Assembly: GCA_947488755.1 (NCBI GenBank)
Contig: CANLAD010000001.1
Span: forward strand, 1,192,247-1,256,246
Reading direction: 5' to 3'
Source: an uncultured Erythrobacter sp.
Lineage (GTDB): Bacteria; Pseudomonadota; Alphaproteobacteria; Sphingomonadales; Sphingomonadaceae
Length of the DNA stretch: 64,000 nt
A program made the position numbers and the translations under genes. Positions within the stretch are counted from its first letter, which is position 1; every line of letters starts with the position of its first letter. Under the pieces are notes generated by a model. That model searched no databases, was not told the origin of the DNA, and saw only the letters and a program-made list of their open reading frames with translations. Shown here one piece after another: positions 18,360 to 27,263 of the stretch.

Positions 18360-18576
18360 GGGGGATCCTTTCATTTCAGGTGATCGGCACGCCGGGATTG
18401 TCGGGGGTTGCCCAGCGCGATTGAGACGGACATTTTCACAACTCGCTGTCCGCCAGATGAACGATCGCCATTTTCTGGCCACTTTTAGGGGCCGTTAGCA
18501 ACCTGCCCGCGACGAACCGTTTTTCGGAGGCGGTCGCCGTGCCCCTTTCAGCTTGTCGTGAGGGCTCGCCCGGCGC

Positions 18577-19185
18577 TCAATCCATGTGTTTGAGGCCGAC
18601 GCGCAGGTAATCCCATCCGGTCACGCAGGTCAGCACAGCCGCTGCCCAAAGGCTGACGAGGCCCACCAGATGCACCCAGCTTTCCGCCACGGTCGAACAC
18701 GTTTCCTCGAGCGACTGACACGGCTGCCCATGCACCGCCCCGCCCAGGATCAGCGCCCCCAGCGAAACGAGCTGAAACGTCGTCTTCCACTTCGCCAGCC
18801 GCGAGACGGGGACCGAGACCTGAAGACCGCCGAGAAACTCGCGCAGGCCCGACACTGCGATCTCGCGGATCAGGATGACCAGCCCAGCGATCACATGCGC
18901 ATCGCCGACATATGGCCCCCGCAGATAGCCCTGCGCGGTCAGGATCAGGATGACCGCCGCGACCATGATCTTGTCCGCGATCGGATCGAGGAAGATGCCC
19001 AATTTCGACACCGCACCCTGCGACCTGGCCAGATAGCCGTCGAAATAGTCGGTGAACCCGATCACGCAGTAAAGCACAAAGCCGATCAGATAGCCCAGCT
19101 TCCAGTCCGGCCACCACAGGAAGAAGCCCAGCAGCGGAACGGCAAAGATGCGCGAAAGCGTGAGGATGTTGGGCAGCGTCAGCAT
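18577..19185 (-). CDS. pgsA: CDP-diacylglycerol-glycerol-3-phosphate 3-phosphatidyltransferase
   Basis: 202 residues with several membrane helices. The CDP-alcohol phosphotransferase signature is complete: D46, D49, G50, A53, R54, G63, D67 and D71 in TDYFDGYLARSQG followed by GIFLDPIADK. It makes phosphatidylglycerophosphate, the first committed step to phosphatidylglycerol and cardiolipin. PgsA is preferred over a serine transferase because of its length and the MLTLPNILTLSRI start. It is divergent from the LplT-like transporter gene. Confidence 0.92.
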   Translation of the reverse strand: MLTLPNILTLSRIFAVPLLGFFLWWPDWKLGYLIGFVLYCVIGFTDYFDGYLARSQGAVSKLGIFLDPIADKIMVAAVILILTAQGYLRGPYVGDAHVIAGLVILIREIAVSGLREFLGGLQVSVPVSRLAKWKTTFQLVSLGALILGGAVHGQPCQSLEETCSTVAESWVHLVGLVSLWAAAVLTCVTGWDYLRVGLKHMD

Positions 19186-19381
19186 GGTGGCCCTCGCCTT
19201 AGCCGGGTTAAGCCCAGCGCAAAACCTTATCGCCTATGGCGATACACATATGCATTGCGCACGTTCATCCCGCACGCGCCTTCCTATGGCTCACTTTGCT
19301 GCCCGCTGCCCTTGTGCGCGCGTCTGCACCCGCTATGGCGGCCCATGCCCGCGCGACGAATAGGAAAGCGCCCCTCCCTGC

Positions 19382-20800
19382 ATGACGACATCGACGAACC
19401 TGCTGCGACAGAAGCGCTTCGCGCCGTTGATGGTCACGCAATTCTTCAACGCGTTCAACGACAACCTCTACAAGACCGCGCTGGTCCTGTTCGTCGTCTA
19501 CTCGGTCTACAATGACGAGCAGCAGGAGGCGCTGTTCAGCGGTCTTGCCTCGCTGATCTTCATCATCCCCTTCGTCATCCTCTCCGCGCTCGCCGGGCAA
19601 TTGGCCGACACGCGCGACAAGGCCGCGATCATCCGCAAGGTGAAGCTGTGCGAGATCGGCTGGACCTCGCTCGGCGCCATCGGTCTGTTCATGGCGTGGC
19701 AGGGGATCGCGGTGCACACCATCGCCATCCCGCTATTGCTGCTAGTGGTGTTTCTTGCCGCCGCGCAATCGACGTTTCTCGGACCGATCAAATACGCAAT
19801 TCTGCCGCAGCATCTGAAAAAGGACGAGGTGCTGCCGGGCACCGGGCTGATCGAGGCAGGGACGTATCTTGCAATCCTTTCAGGCACGATCCTCGCCGGG
19901 TTCATCGCGGTCGAAGTCGCAATGGTCCTGATCATCGCGACCGCCATTGTGGGATATCTCGTCAGTCGCAGCGTGCCCGACGCGCCGCCGCAGAGCGATT
20001 ACGAGATGCACTATCCGCTGCTCGAACCCTTCGCCGCCAAGCAGCAGAACCCGGTGAAAAAGTGGCTCGGTTACATACCCGTCGCGATTGCCGATCAGGC
20101 GGTGATGAGCTGGCGGCTGGTGCGCGATACGATGCACAATCGCGAAATCTGGCTCGCCATAATCGCCATCAGCTTTTTCTGGACCATCGGCGCGGTGCTG
20201 TTCATCCAGTTCCCGCCGCTCGCCAAGAACGAATTGCTGGCGAGCAAGGAAGTGGCGAGCCTGTTCCTCGTCATCTTCTCGATCGGGATCGCGATTGGAT
20301 CGGTCGGCATCAACGCGCTGCTCAAGGGCGAGGTCAGCGCCCGCTTCGCACCGGCTTCGGTAGTGGTGATGGGGCTGTTCGTCCTGGGCTTTTACATCGT
20401 CGCCAAAAGCTGGACGCCCAATGCCGGCGGTGAATTGCTGCCGGTCGAAGCCTGGGTGCTGGAACCGCTCGCGATCCCGCTGCTGCTCATGCTGCTGGGC
20501 ATCGCAACCGCCGGAGGGTTTTTCGTCGTCCCGCTCTACGCCTTCCTCACGACCCGCTGCGCACACGATGCGGCATCGCGCACGATCGCGGCCAATAACA
20601 TTGTGAACTCGCTGGCGATGGTCGTAGGGTCGCTGCTCGCGATCAGCCTCACCGCGCTCGGCATTCCGGTGGTCGAGCAATTGCTGCTGGCCGCCGCGAT
20701 GAGCCTGGTTTCGGCTTGGCTCGGCAGACAATTGTTCCATGCCGAAAGGGAAGCGAGTGCGCGCCTATCGGCTGAATTGTCTGGCAATCCGCTGCGCTGA
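19382..20800 (+). CDS. LplT-like MFS lysophospholipid transporter
   Basis: 472 residues with about 12 membrane helices. The start RFAPLMVTQFFNAFNDNLYK and the block STFLGPIKYAILPQHL are typical of the LplT family and of the N-terminal half of Aas-type acyltransferase fusions. Here there is no acyltransferase domain and no aas gene alongside, so it is a stand-alone transporter. LplT flips lysophospholipids inward for re-acylation; that substrate is inferred from the family. It sits divergently beside pgsA. Confidence 0.82.
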   Translation: MTTSTNLLRQKRFAPLMVTQFFNAFNDNLYKTALVLFVVYSVYNDEQQEALFSGLASLIFIIPFVILSALAGQLADTRDKAAIIRKVKLCEIGWTSLGAIGLFMAWQGIAVHTIAIPLLLLVVFLAAAQSTFLGPIKYAILPQHLKKDEVLPGTGLIEAGTYLAILSGTILAGFIAVEVAMVLIIATAIVGYLVSRSVPDAPPQSDYEMHYPLLEPFAAKQQNPVKKWLGYIPVAIADQAVMSWRLVRDTMHNREIWLAIIAISFFWTIGAVLFIQFPPLAKNELLASKEVASLFLVIFSIGIAIGSVGINALLKGEVSARFAPASVVVMGLFVLGFYIVAKSWTPNAGGELLPVEAWVLEPLAIPLLLMLLGIATAGGFFVVPLYAFLTTRCAHDAASRTIAANNIVNSLAMVVGSLLAISLTALGIPVVEQLLLAAAMSLVSAWLGRQLFHAEREASARLSAELSGNPLR

Positions 20801-20808
20801 GAACAGCC

Positions 20809-21000
20809 TCACATCAGGAAGACAAGGATGGCCGCCGTCGCCGCCACATAAGTGCTGGCAAAGCCGCGCACATCGGCAGCGGTCAGGCGCCAGATGCTTT
20901 CCGCAGGGATGTCGAACAATTCGGCCTTCACCCGCGGCGGCAGGATCGCGCGAAACCAGTGGCGGGCGGTTTCTTCGGTCAGAACAAGGCTGCGACGCAT
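20809..21000 (-). CDS. small hypothetical protein with C-terminal membrane helix
   Basis: 63 residues from the ATG at 21000, which has the better ribosome site (AGGA about 5 bases upstream) of three close in-frame ATGs (21012, 21006, 21000). The N-terminal part is basic and ends in VRGFASTYVAATAAILVFLM, a likely tail-anchor helix at the very C-terminus. No family is recognised. It is kept because of its clear ribosome site, sensible composition and position in an otherwise empty gap between two plus-strand genes. Confidence 0.55.
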   Translation of the reverse strand: MRRSLVLTEETARHWFRAILPPRVKAELFDIPAESIWRLTAADVRGFASTYVAATAAILVFLM

Positions 21001-21199
21001 CTTCATCCTCATGCTTGTTGTCGTTTTCGCCAGCGGGTTTTAACGAATTGTTTACCTTTCGTCACCGTGGGCTTTCCCCTGACCCGAAACTGGACAGTTA
21101 ACAAAGTGTTATCGTTAATGCGGGAACCCGCCGGGGAAGCGGTTTGCTTCGCGCGGCGGCGGTGGCTAACGCGGCTGGTGAAAAGAAGGATTTCCGCTC

Positions 21200-22891
21200 G
21201 TGACCCCGCCCGAAATAAAGCCCGCCCGCACCGCCGCACAGCTTCTGGTCGACTGTCTGATCGAGGAAGGAACGGACCGGATCTTTACCGTGCCCGGCGA
21301 AAGCTTTCTCGCGGTGCTCGATGCGCTGCACGGGCAGGACGGGATCGAGACCGTGACCTGCCGACAGGAAGGGGGCGCGGCGTTCATGGCCTGCGCCGAC
21401 GGAGCGATGACTTGTCGGCCGGGCGTCGCCTTTGTCACGCGCGGTCCGGGCGCGACCAATGCCAGTATCGGCGTCCATGTCGCGCATCAGGATTCGCAGC
21501 CGATGATCCTGTTCGTCGGCGACGTCGCGCGCGGGATGCGTGATCGCGAAGGTTTTCAGGAAATCGACTTTCCCGCCTTCTTCGGACCCATCTGCAAGTG
21601 GGCGGCGCGGATCGACGATCCGGAGCGCGTGCCCGAATACGTCTCACGCGCCTATGCCACCGCTATTTCCGGGCGGCCCGGCCCTGTCGTCCTCGCGCTG
21701 CCGGAAGACATGCTGTGCGATCAAGTGCCCGCCGACCTGTGCCCCCGCCCTGCTGCCGTGCGACCCGCCCAGGCGGCGTGCCCCGACGCAATGCAGGCGC
21801 TGTTCGCGATGCTCGGCGATTCGGCAAGTCCCATCGCGATTATCGGCGGCGCAGGGTGGAATGCAAAGGCGCGCGACCATTTTCAGTTGTTCGTCGAACG
21901 GATCGGCCTCCCGGTCGCGACTGCGTTCCGCCGACAAGATGCCATTTCGCCGACCTCGCCGGTCTATGCCGGAAATCTCGGCTATGGACCGAATCCCAAG
22001 CTGATCGAGCGCGTGCGGGAAGCCGATCTGATCCTCGCCATCGGCGCGCGCCTTGGTGAAGCGACAACGGACGGTTACACCCTGCCATCGCTTGAGCATC
22101 CCGGTCAGTCGCTGATCCACGTCCATCCCGACCCCGAGGAACTGGGCCGCGTCTATCGCACCGATCTGCGCCTCGCCTGCGCGCTCGACGAATTCGCCGA
22201 AGCCGCCGCTTTATGGGAGGACGACAGCATCATTTCCTTCGACGCCGGGGCCGAGGCGCATCGCGAGTGGGACGTGTGGGCAAGCTACGCGCCGCCCGCC
22301 GACGGTTCGGCCCCCGCGCTCGACATGGCGCGCTGCGTGACGTTGATGCGCGATGCGCTGCCGGCCGACACGATCATCTGCAACGGCGCGGGCAATTTTG
22401 CCGGGTGGTGGCATCGTTACTGGCGGTATGCGGGATATCCAAGCCAGCTGGCGCCGACCGCCGGGGCCATGGGCTACGGAGTTCCCGCCGCCATTGCCGC
22501 CGCCTTGCGCCATCCGGACCGCATGGTGGTCGCGGTCGCAGGTGACGGGGACTTCCTGATGAACGGTCAGGAGCTGGCGACCGCCGCGCAATATGGGGCG
22601 AACCTGCTGGTGCTGGTCGTCGACAACGGCGTATACGGGACGATCCGGATGCATCAGGAACGCGACTATCCCGCGCGCGTGTCAGCCACCGATCTAGCCA
22701 ATCCTGACTTCGCGATGATGGCCGAAGCGTTCGGGGCATGGAGCGCGCGGGTCGATACGACCGAGGCGTTCAAGGATGCGCTCACGCAAGCGCAGGGACG
22801 CACCGGGCTGCGGCTGATCCACATGGCCATCGATGTCGAACAGCTTGCGGCAAGCGGCGCGACCGTGAGCGGCCTGCGCGGCCGCGGCTAG
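21200..22891 (+). CDS. acetolactate-synthase-like thiamine diphosphate enzyme
   Basis: 563 residues from a GTG with GAAGGA upstream. The three domains of the TPP-enzyme family are present. The N-terminal pyrimidine-binding domain has the activating Glu (E57 in TCRQEGGAAF), a central domain follows, and the C-terminal pyrophosphate domain begins with GDGDFLMNGQELATAA (about 449) and ends its motif at VVDNGVYG. It resembles acetolactate synthase large subunits, but no small regulatory subunit gene is adjacent and it lacks the ilvC context. It may therefore be a catabolic or anabolic relative (for example oxalyl-CoA or sulfoacetaldehyde type). The substrate is undetermined. Confidence 0.8.
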   Translation: MTPPEIKPARTAAQLLVDCLIEEGTDRIFTVPGESFLAVLDALHGQDGIETVTCRQEGGAAFMACADGAMTCRPGVAFVTRGPGATNASIGVHVAHQDSQPMILFVGDVARGMRDREGFQEIDFPAFFGPICKWAARIDDPERVPEYVSRAYATAISGRPGPVVLALPEDMLCDQVPADLCPRPAAVRPAQAACPDAMQALFAMLGDSASPIAIIGGAGWNAKARDHFQLFVERIGLPVATAFRRQDAISPTSPVYAGNLGYGPNPKLIERVREADLILAIGARLGEATTDGYTLPSLEHPGQSLIHVHPDPEELGRVYRTDLRLACALDEFAEAAALWEDDSIISFDAGAEAHREWDVWASYAPPADGSAPALDMARCVTLMRDALPADTIICNGAGNFAGWWHRYWRYAGYPSQLAPTAGAMGYGVPAAIAAALRHPDRMVVAVAGDGDFLMNGQELATAAQYGANLLVLVVDNGVYGTIRMHQERDYPARVSATDLANPDFAMMAEAFGAWSARVDTTEAFKDALTQAQGRTGLRLIHMAIDVEQLAASGATVSGLRGRG

Positions 22892-22901
22892 TTCCACGAA
22901 A

Positions 22902-22929
22902 AAGGGCCGCCTGAAACCAGACGGCCCTT
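22902..22929. terminator. bidirectional terminator between TPP enzyme and csbD genes
   Basis: AAGGGCCG (22902) and CGGCCCTT (22922) form a hairpin whose stem continues as CTG/CAG after one mismatch, with a four-base loop. It lies between two convergent genes with A and T runs outside. Confidence 0.8.
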
Positions 22930-22952
22930 CATCTTATTATATTCGGCGCGGG

Positions 22953-23123
22953 TCAGATGTCGTTGCCCATCTTGCCCTTCACTTCGCCCTTGGCCTGATC
23001 GCCCTTGCCTTCCAGCTCCTGCGCGCGGCCTTCGGCCCGCGTCTCGGGATCGTTGGACTGCTGCTTGATCTTGCCGGCGGCTTCCTTGGCGTTGCCCTTC
23101 ACCTTGTCTGTAAATTCACCCAT
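22953..23123 (-). CDS. CsbD-family stress protein
   Basis: 56 residues from MGEFTDKVKG at 23123, the usual CsbD start. The frame is open 15 codons upstream without similarity. KVKGNAKEAAGKIKQQ is the CsbD signature; the protein is small, charged and probably disordered. CsbD proteins are general-stress induced, with unknown mechanism. A canonical EcfG promoter lies about 45 bases upstream, matching that pattern. Confidence 0.88.
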   Translation of the reverse strand: MGEFTDKVKGNAKEAAGKIKQQSNDPETRAEGRAQELEGKGDQAKGEVKGKMGNDI

Positions 23124-23166
23124 GATCGCATCTCCTTGATTTTTATTGGTTTGCTTATACCAACTC

Positions 23167-23191
23167 AACGGAGAGATCGGTCGAAGGTTCC
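23167..23191 (-). promoter_or_regulatory. EcfG-type general stress promoter of csbD
   Basis: Read on the minus strand, GGAAC (23191-23187) and CGTT (23170-23167) are exactly 16 bases apart, a perfect match to the alphaproteobacterial EcfG consensus. The position predicts a 5' leader of about 35-40 bases before the CsbD start. Confidence 0.65.
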
Positions 23192-23217
23192 GGATACCGG
23201 CGTCCCGGCAAGGCGGC

Positions 23218-23967
23218 TCATCGCAGGGTCATGCCGCCATCGACCATATATTGCGATCCGCTGACATATGATGCCGCATCGCTGAGCAGAAACAGCGCCA
23301 CTTCGGCGACCTCCTCCGCCTCGCCCAGACGCCCCAGCGGAACCTGCGACTTCACCTGTTCGAGAAATTCTTCCTTCTGATCCTCGTCCATCCCCGTGCC
23401 TTCCATGAAGCTGGTGTCGATTGGCCCCGGCGCGATTGAATTCACCCGCACGCCGCGATCGGCCAGCGCCATTGCCCAGCTTCGGGTCATGGCGTTCAGC
23501 GCGCCCTTCGTCCCGCCATAGACGGTGCCCTCGGCCTGGCCGAGATAGGGCGAGACCGATGACGTGACGAGAACCGCGCCCTTGTCGGAAATGGCGTCCA
23601 TCAATTCCGCCATCTGCAGCACCGGCCCGCGCACATTGGTGTTGAACATGTGATCGTAGAACTCGGCATCGTTTTGTTCATTGGGCCGGAACTTTCCATA
23701 GCCCGCGTTCAGCCACAATCCGTCGATCGTGCCCATCTGGTCGCGGACCTTTTCGCCCAGCTCCTTGGCCGCTTCGGGATCGCTTGCGTCGTTGCGTAGC
23801 ACGAGCGAACCGGACGGCAGCGACCGGCCCGCTTCGTCGAGGTGGTCCTGACTGTGACCGGTGACCGCGACCTCGCCGCCCTCCTCGACAATCTTCTTGG
23901 CGGCGGCGAGGCCCATGCCGCTGGTGCCGCCGGTGATGAGGATGCGCTTGCCTTCGAACCTGTTCAT
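23218..23967 (-). CDS. short-chain dehydrogenase/reductase
   Basis: 249 residues. The Rossmann motif GGTSGMG is at 13-19, NAG at about 87-89, and the active site has S137, Y150 and K154 (TVYGGTKGALNAM). The C-terminus SGSQYMVDGGM is the classical SDR ending. It is an NAD(P)-dependent oxidoreductase of unknown substrate. A candidate EcfG promoter precedes it and a CsbD gene follows it on the same strand, suggesting a stress role (inferred). Confidence 0.88.
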   Translation of the reverse strand: MNRFEGKRILITGGTSGMGLAAAKKIVEEGGEVAVTGHSQDHLDEAGRSLPSGSLVLRNDASDPEAAKELGEKVRDQMGTIDGLWLNAGYGKFRPNEQNDAEFYDHMFNTNVRGPVLQMAELMDAISDKGAVLVTSSVSPYLGQAEGTVYGGTKGALNAMTRSWAMALADRGVRVNSIAPGPIDTSFMEGTGMDEDQKEEFLEQVKSQVPLGRLGEAEEVAEVALFLLSDAASYVSGSQYMVDGGMTLR

Positions 23968-24005
23968 GCGTGTCTCCGTCGTTTGGGGGAATGCTTTTGC
24001 CCCTC

Positions 24006-24031
24006 AACCAAGCCCGCACCCGACCCGTTCC
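24006..24031 (-). promoter_or_regulatory. candidate EcfG promoter of the SDR gene
   Basis: On the minus strand, GGAAC (24031-24027) and GGTT (24009-24006) are 17 bases apart, which is close to the EcfG consensus. It lies about 40 bases before the SDR start. The first base of the -10 element differs from consensus. Confidence 0.42.
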
Positions 24032-24051
24032 ATGCTTTAGCGCGCTCTGCC

Positions 24052-24462
24052 CTATTCCTTGCTCATCTGGCAGATGATGTCCCATTCCTCAGGCCTGATC
24101 TCAGCCACCGACAGCCGCGACAGGCGCACCAGTTCGCAATCGGCAAGGCGCGGGTCGGCCTTGATTTCCTTGAGTGTCACCGGCCGGTCGAGCTTGCGCT
24201 TGGGCTTCACCTTCACCGCCGCCCACTTTCCGGTTTCGTCGGTCGGATCGGTGATCCCGGCGACCGATACCTCGCAGATACCCACGATCTCCAGCCCCTC
24301 GCGCGAGTGGTAGAAGAACGCCTCGTCGCCCACCTCCATTGCCGCGAGATTGTTCTTGGCGCGGTGGTTGCGCACGCCGTCCCACACGCCCTCTTTTTCG
24401 GCAACCAGATCGTCCCAGCCATATTTGAACGGCTCGGATTTCATCAGCCAGTAATTCGCCAT
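24052..24462 (-). CDS. EVE-domain protein
   Basis: 136 residues from MANYWLMKSEP at 24462, the standard start of this family; a longer frame to 24636 has no similarity. The EVE (PUA-like) fold is supported by YWLMKSEPFKYGWDDL, WDGVRNHRAKNNLAAM and GDEAFFYHS. EVE proteins (thymocyte nuclear protein 1 relatives) bind modified bases in DNA or RNA; the target here is unknown. It is encoded alone, ahead of the SDR gene on the same strand. Confidence 0.88.
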   Translation of the reverse strand: MANYWLMKSEPFKYGWDDLVAEKEGVWDGVRNHRAKNNLAAMEVGDEAFFYHSREGLEIVGICEVSVAGITDPTDETGKWAAVKVKPKRKLDRPVTLKEIKADPRLADCELVRLSRLSVAEIRPEEWDIICQMSKE

Positions 24463-24654
24463 GGTCGGCACCCCTTGTGTCCGTCTGTGTGTCTTTAAGA
24501 GCCCCTTGTGTATCCGCGATAGGACCGGCGGGTTCAAGCGGCGAGCCCTCGCCATGCCCAACGCAATTAACCGTATTTTCAACATCATCACCCAAGACCG
24601 TGCGGCTAATGCCGGATTGACCAGTTCGGGTCGCACGGAATGGGGGAATAGCGG

Positions 24655-26367
24655 GTGCTGAACGAGGAAGATCGCCAGGGCCTTGATACGCCGGAAACGA
24701 TTGTCCGTGCGGATCGCGACCTTGTCGCTCTGGGCATCGCGGTTGCGGCCATACTGCTATTTGTCGGCCTTGGCGGCTCCGTTCTGCCCAGCGCGCTAAG
24801 CAGCGTTTTCAGTGACGGGGAGGCTCCCGATCCCTCGCATGCCAGCGCTTTGCTGCTGAACATCGCTCTCGTCATTTTCGGCTGGCGGCGGTATCGCGAA
24901 CTGAAGGCCGAGATTGCCGAGCGCCGCCGGGCCGAAGAGCATGCGCGCAGACTCGCGGAAATCGATCCGCTGACCGGCTGCCTCAATCGCCGCAGCATGG
25001 CCAAGGCCAGCACGGCGATACGCGCCGATGCAACAACGCGCGGGCTTGGTCTTGCCTATTGCATGATCGACCTCGATAATTTCAAGAAGATCAACGATCT
25101 GCATGGCCATGCCCTTGGCGATGCAGTGCTGGTCGAATTGGCCTCCCGTATTCAGGCACGCCTGCCAGATGCCGCCAAACTTGCGCGGCTGGGAGGCGAC
25201 GAATTCGGCTTCATCACCAGTTTCGATCCGGCCAATCGCGCCGGGATCGACGATGTCGTCGCTCGGCTATACGAACAGGTGTCCAAGCCTTTCGAGCATG
25301 ACGGAACGCTGATCGACGCCTCGATTTCGATCGGCGTGGCGTCGGATCACGATGAGAATGGCTTCAATCTCGACATGGCGGATATCGGCGCTCTGATGCA
25401 GCGTGCCGATATCGCGATGTATCATGCGAAAAAGCAGGGCAAGAATCGCTATTTCTGGTTTGAGCCAGCGATGGAAAACGAGCTGCGGTTCCGCAACGAA
25501 CTTGAAATCGGGATCCGCAATGGCCTGCGCACCGGCCAATTCGTGCCCTATTACGAACAGCAGGTTGATCTCGACAGCGGCAGACTGGTCGGCTTCGAAA
25601 TGCTTGCCCGCTGGAATTCGCCCAAGATGGGGATGGTCAGTCCCGAAATCTTTATCCCGATCGCTGAGGAAATCGGCGTGATATCAGACCTTTCGGAGCA
25701 TTTGCTGCGGCAGGCGCTGGTGGAAGCCATCGACTGGGCCGACGACCTCACGCTCGCCGTCAATATCTCGCCGGTGCAGCTGCGCGATCCGTGGTTCGCG
25801 CAGAAACTTCTGAAGCTGCTGGTCGAGCACAACTTCCCGCCGCACCGGCTCGAAATCGAAATCACCGAAAGCTGTCTGCACGAGAATATCGGCCTCGTCC
25901 GCTCGCTCATCGCCAGCCTGCGCAATCAGGGCGTGCAGGTCAGTATCGATGATTTCGGCACCGGTTATTCCAGTCTCGAACAATTGCGCACGCTGCCGTT
26001 CGACCGGATCAAGATCGATCGAAGCTTCATCGGCGAGCTCACCAATCCCGAAAGCGGATCTCAGATTGTCGATGCAATCGTCTCGCTCGGGCGCGGGCTG
26101 GACCTGCCGATCACGGCGGAAGGTATCGAGGACCGCGCGATCCTCGATGCGCTCAAACAGATGGGCAAGCTGAAGGGTCAGGGCTATCTCTATGGCCGCC
26201 CCGAAACCGGAGAGCAGGTGCGTCAGCGTCTGGCGGCCAGCGGGCAGCTTTCCAAGCGTGCGCAATCGATCCGCGAAGACGCATCGTCTGCCAAACACGC
26301 CCACTCGCTCGCGCCGGTAGAGCCGACGGAAATCGATCTTACACGCAGCGCTTCTCTCGGCTCCTGA
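24655..26367 (+). CDS. membrane-bound GGDEF-EAL cyclic-di-GMP protein
   Basis: 570 residues from a GTG. Two membrane helices (about 23-42 and 62-75) and a short coiled coil lead to a GGDEF domain (about 98-265) with an intact RLGGDEFGF active loop. An EAL domain follows (about 275-530). There the signature is EMLARW rather than EAL-LRW, but the catalytic Glu, the NIS, ITES, DDFGTGYSS and KIDRSFI motifs and AEGIED are present. It therefore could both make and degrade c-di-GMP. No RxxD inhibitory site is found at the usual place before GGDEF. No sensory PAS/GAF domain is visible. Confidence 0.9.
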   Translation: MLNEEDRQGLDTPETIVRADRDLVALGIAVAAILLFVGLGGSVLPSALSSVFSDGEAPDPSHASALLLNIALVIFGWRRYRELKAEIAERRRAEEHARRLAEIDPLTGCLNRRSMAKASTAIRADATTRGLGLAYCMIDLDNFKKINDLHGHALGDAVLVELASRIQARLPDAAKLARLGGDEFGFITSFDPANRAGIDDVVARLYEQVSKPFEHDGTLIDASISIGVASDHDENGFNLDMADIGALMQRADIAMYHAKKQGKNRYFWFEPAMENELRFRNELEIGIRNGLRTGQFVPYYEQQVDLDSGRLVGFEMLARWNSPKMGMVSPEIFIPIAEEIGVISDLSEHLLRQALVEAIDWADDLTLAVNISPVQLRDPWFAQKLLKLLVEHNFPPHRLEIEITESCLHENIGLVRSLIASLRNQGVQVSIDDFGTGYSSLEQLRTLPFDRIKIDRSFIGELTNPESGSQIVDAIVSLGRGLDLPITAEGIEDRAILDALKQMGKLKGQGYLYGRPETGEQVRQRLAASGQLSKRAQSIREDASSAKHAHSLAPVEPTEIDLTRSASLGS

Positions 26368-26441
26368 CCGGCGCAAAATGATCGTTCCGATCGACCCGCT
26401 CAACGCCTGACCCACTGGACGGGCGGGTCCGTGCGGCATAG

Positions 26442-27263
26442 ATGCGCCGCACCATGCGCGTCCCCTTCATCAAAATGCACGGACTGGGCAACGATTTCGC
26501 CGTATTCGACGCGCGCGAGGCGCGGCTGCCCGCCATGACGCAAACAGCCGCGCGCGCCATCGCCGACCGGACGCGTGGAGTAGGCTGCGACCAGGTCATC
26601 GTGCTCGCACCGAGCGACAAGCACGACTTTGTCATGCGCATCTTCAACGCCGATGGCGGAGAAGTGGAGGCATGCGGCAACGCAGCGCGCGCTGTGGCGA
26701 TCTTGCACGGCAAGCCGGCACGCATCGAAACGCGCGGCGGCGCTATCTCGCTCGATCTGTCAGGCGATGGGGCGAGCGTTGATATGGGAGAGCCGCGCTT
26801 CGATTGGGAGGCGATACCGCTCGCCTATGCGATGGACACCGCTTCGATGCCGGTCGGGTGGGACGCGTTGGAAAACCCGGCCGCGGTCAATGCCGGCAAT
26901 CCGCATGTCGTGTTTTTCGTCGAGCCCGATACCGAAATCGACCTTGCCACCCTTGGCCCGCAGATCGAGCGCGATCCCCTGTTTCCGCAAGGCATAAACG
27001 TGAATGTCGCGGCGAAAGTGGGCGACGACCATCTCAGGCTCGACGTCTGGGAACGCGGCGCTGGATTGACCCGCGCCTGTGGCACCGGTGCCTGCGCCAC
27101 CGCTGTCGCGGCGATCCGGCGCGGGCTGGTGGGTGAACACGTGACGGTGACACTTCCCGGCGGTGATCTGAGAATCGAATGGCGTGAGGGCGAGACGATC
27201 CGCATGACCGGCCCGGCCACCGAAGCCTATCGCGGAGAGCTGGAATGGGAGGACTACGCGTGA
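26442..27263 (+). CDS. dapF: diaminopimelate epimerase
   Basis: 273 residues; an ATG at 26454 (MRVPFIKMHGLGND) is an equally good start. The two catalytic cysteines are C78 in EACGNAAR and C213 in RACGTGACAT. The enzyme converts LL- to meso-diaminopimelate for lysine and peptidoglycan synthesis. Its stop overlaps the GTG start of mtaB, which leads a dapF-mtaB-ftsY-yciB operon with successive 1-4 base overlaps. Confidence 0.96.
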   Translation: MRRTMRVPFIKMHGLGNDFAVFDAREARLPAMTQTAARAIADRTRGVGCDQVIVLAPSDKHDFVMRIFNADGGEVEACGNAARAVAILHGKPARIETRGGAISLDLSGDGASVDMGEPRFDWEAIPLAYAMDTASMPVGWDALENPAAVNAGNPHVVFFVEPDTEIDLATLGPQIERDPLFPQGINVNVAAKVGDDHLRLDVWERGAGLTRACGTGACATAVAAIRRGLVGEHVTVTLPGGDLRIEWREGETIRMTGPATEAYRGELEWEDYA

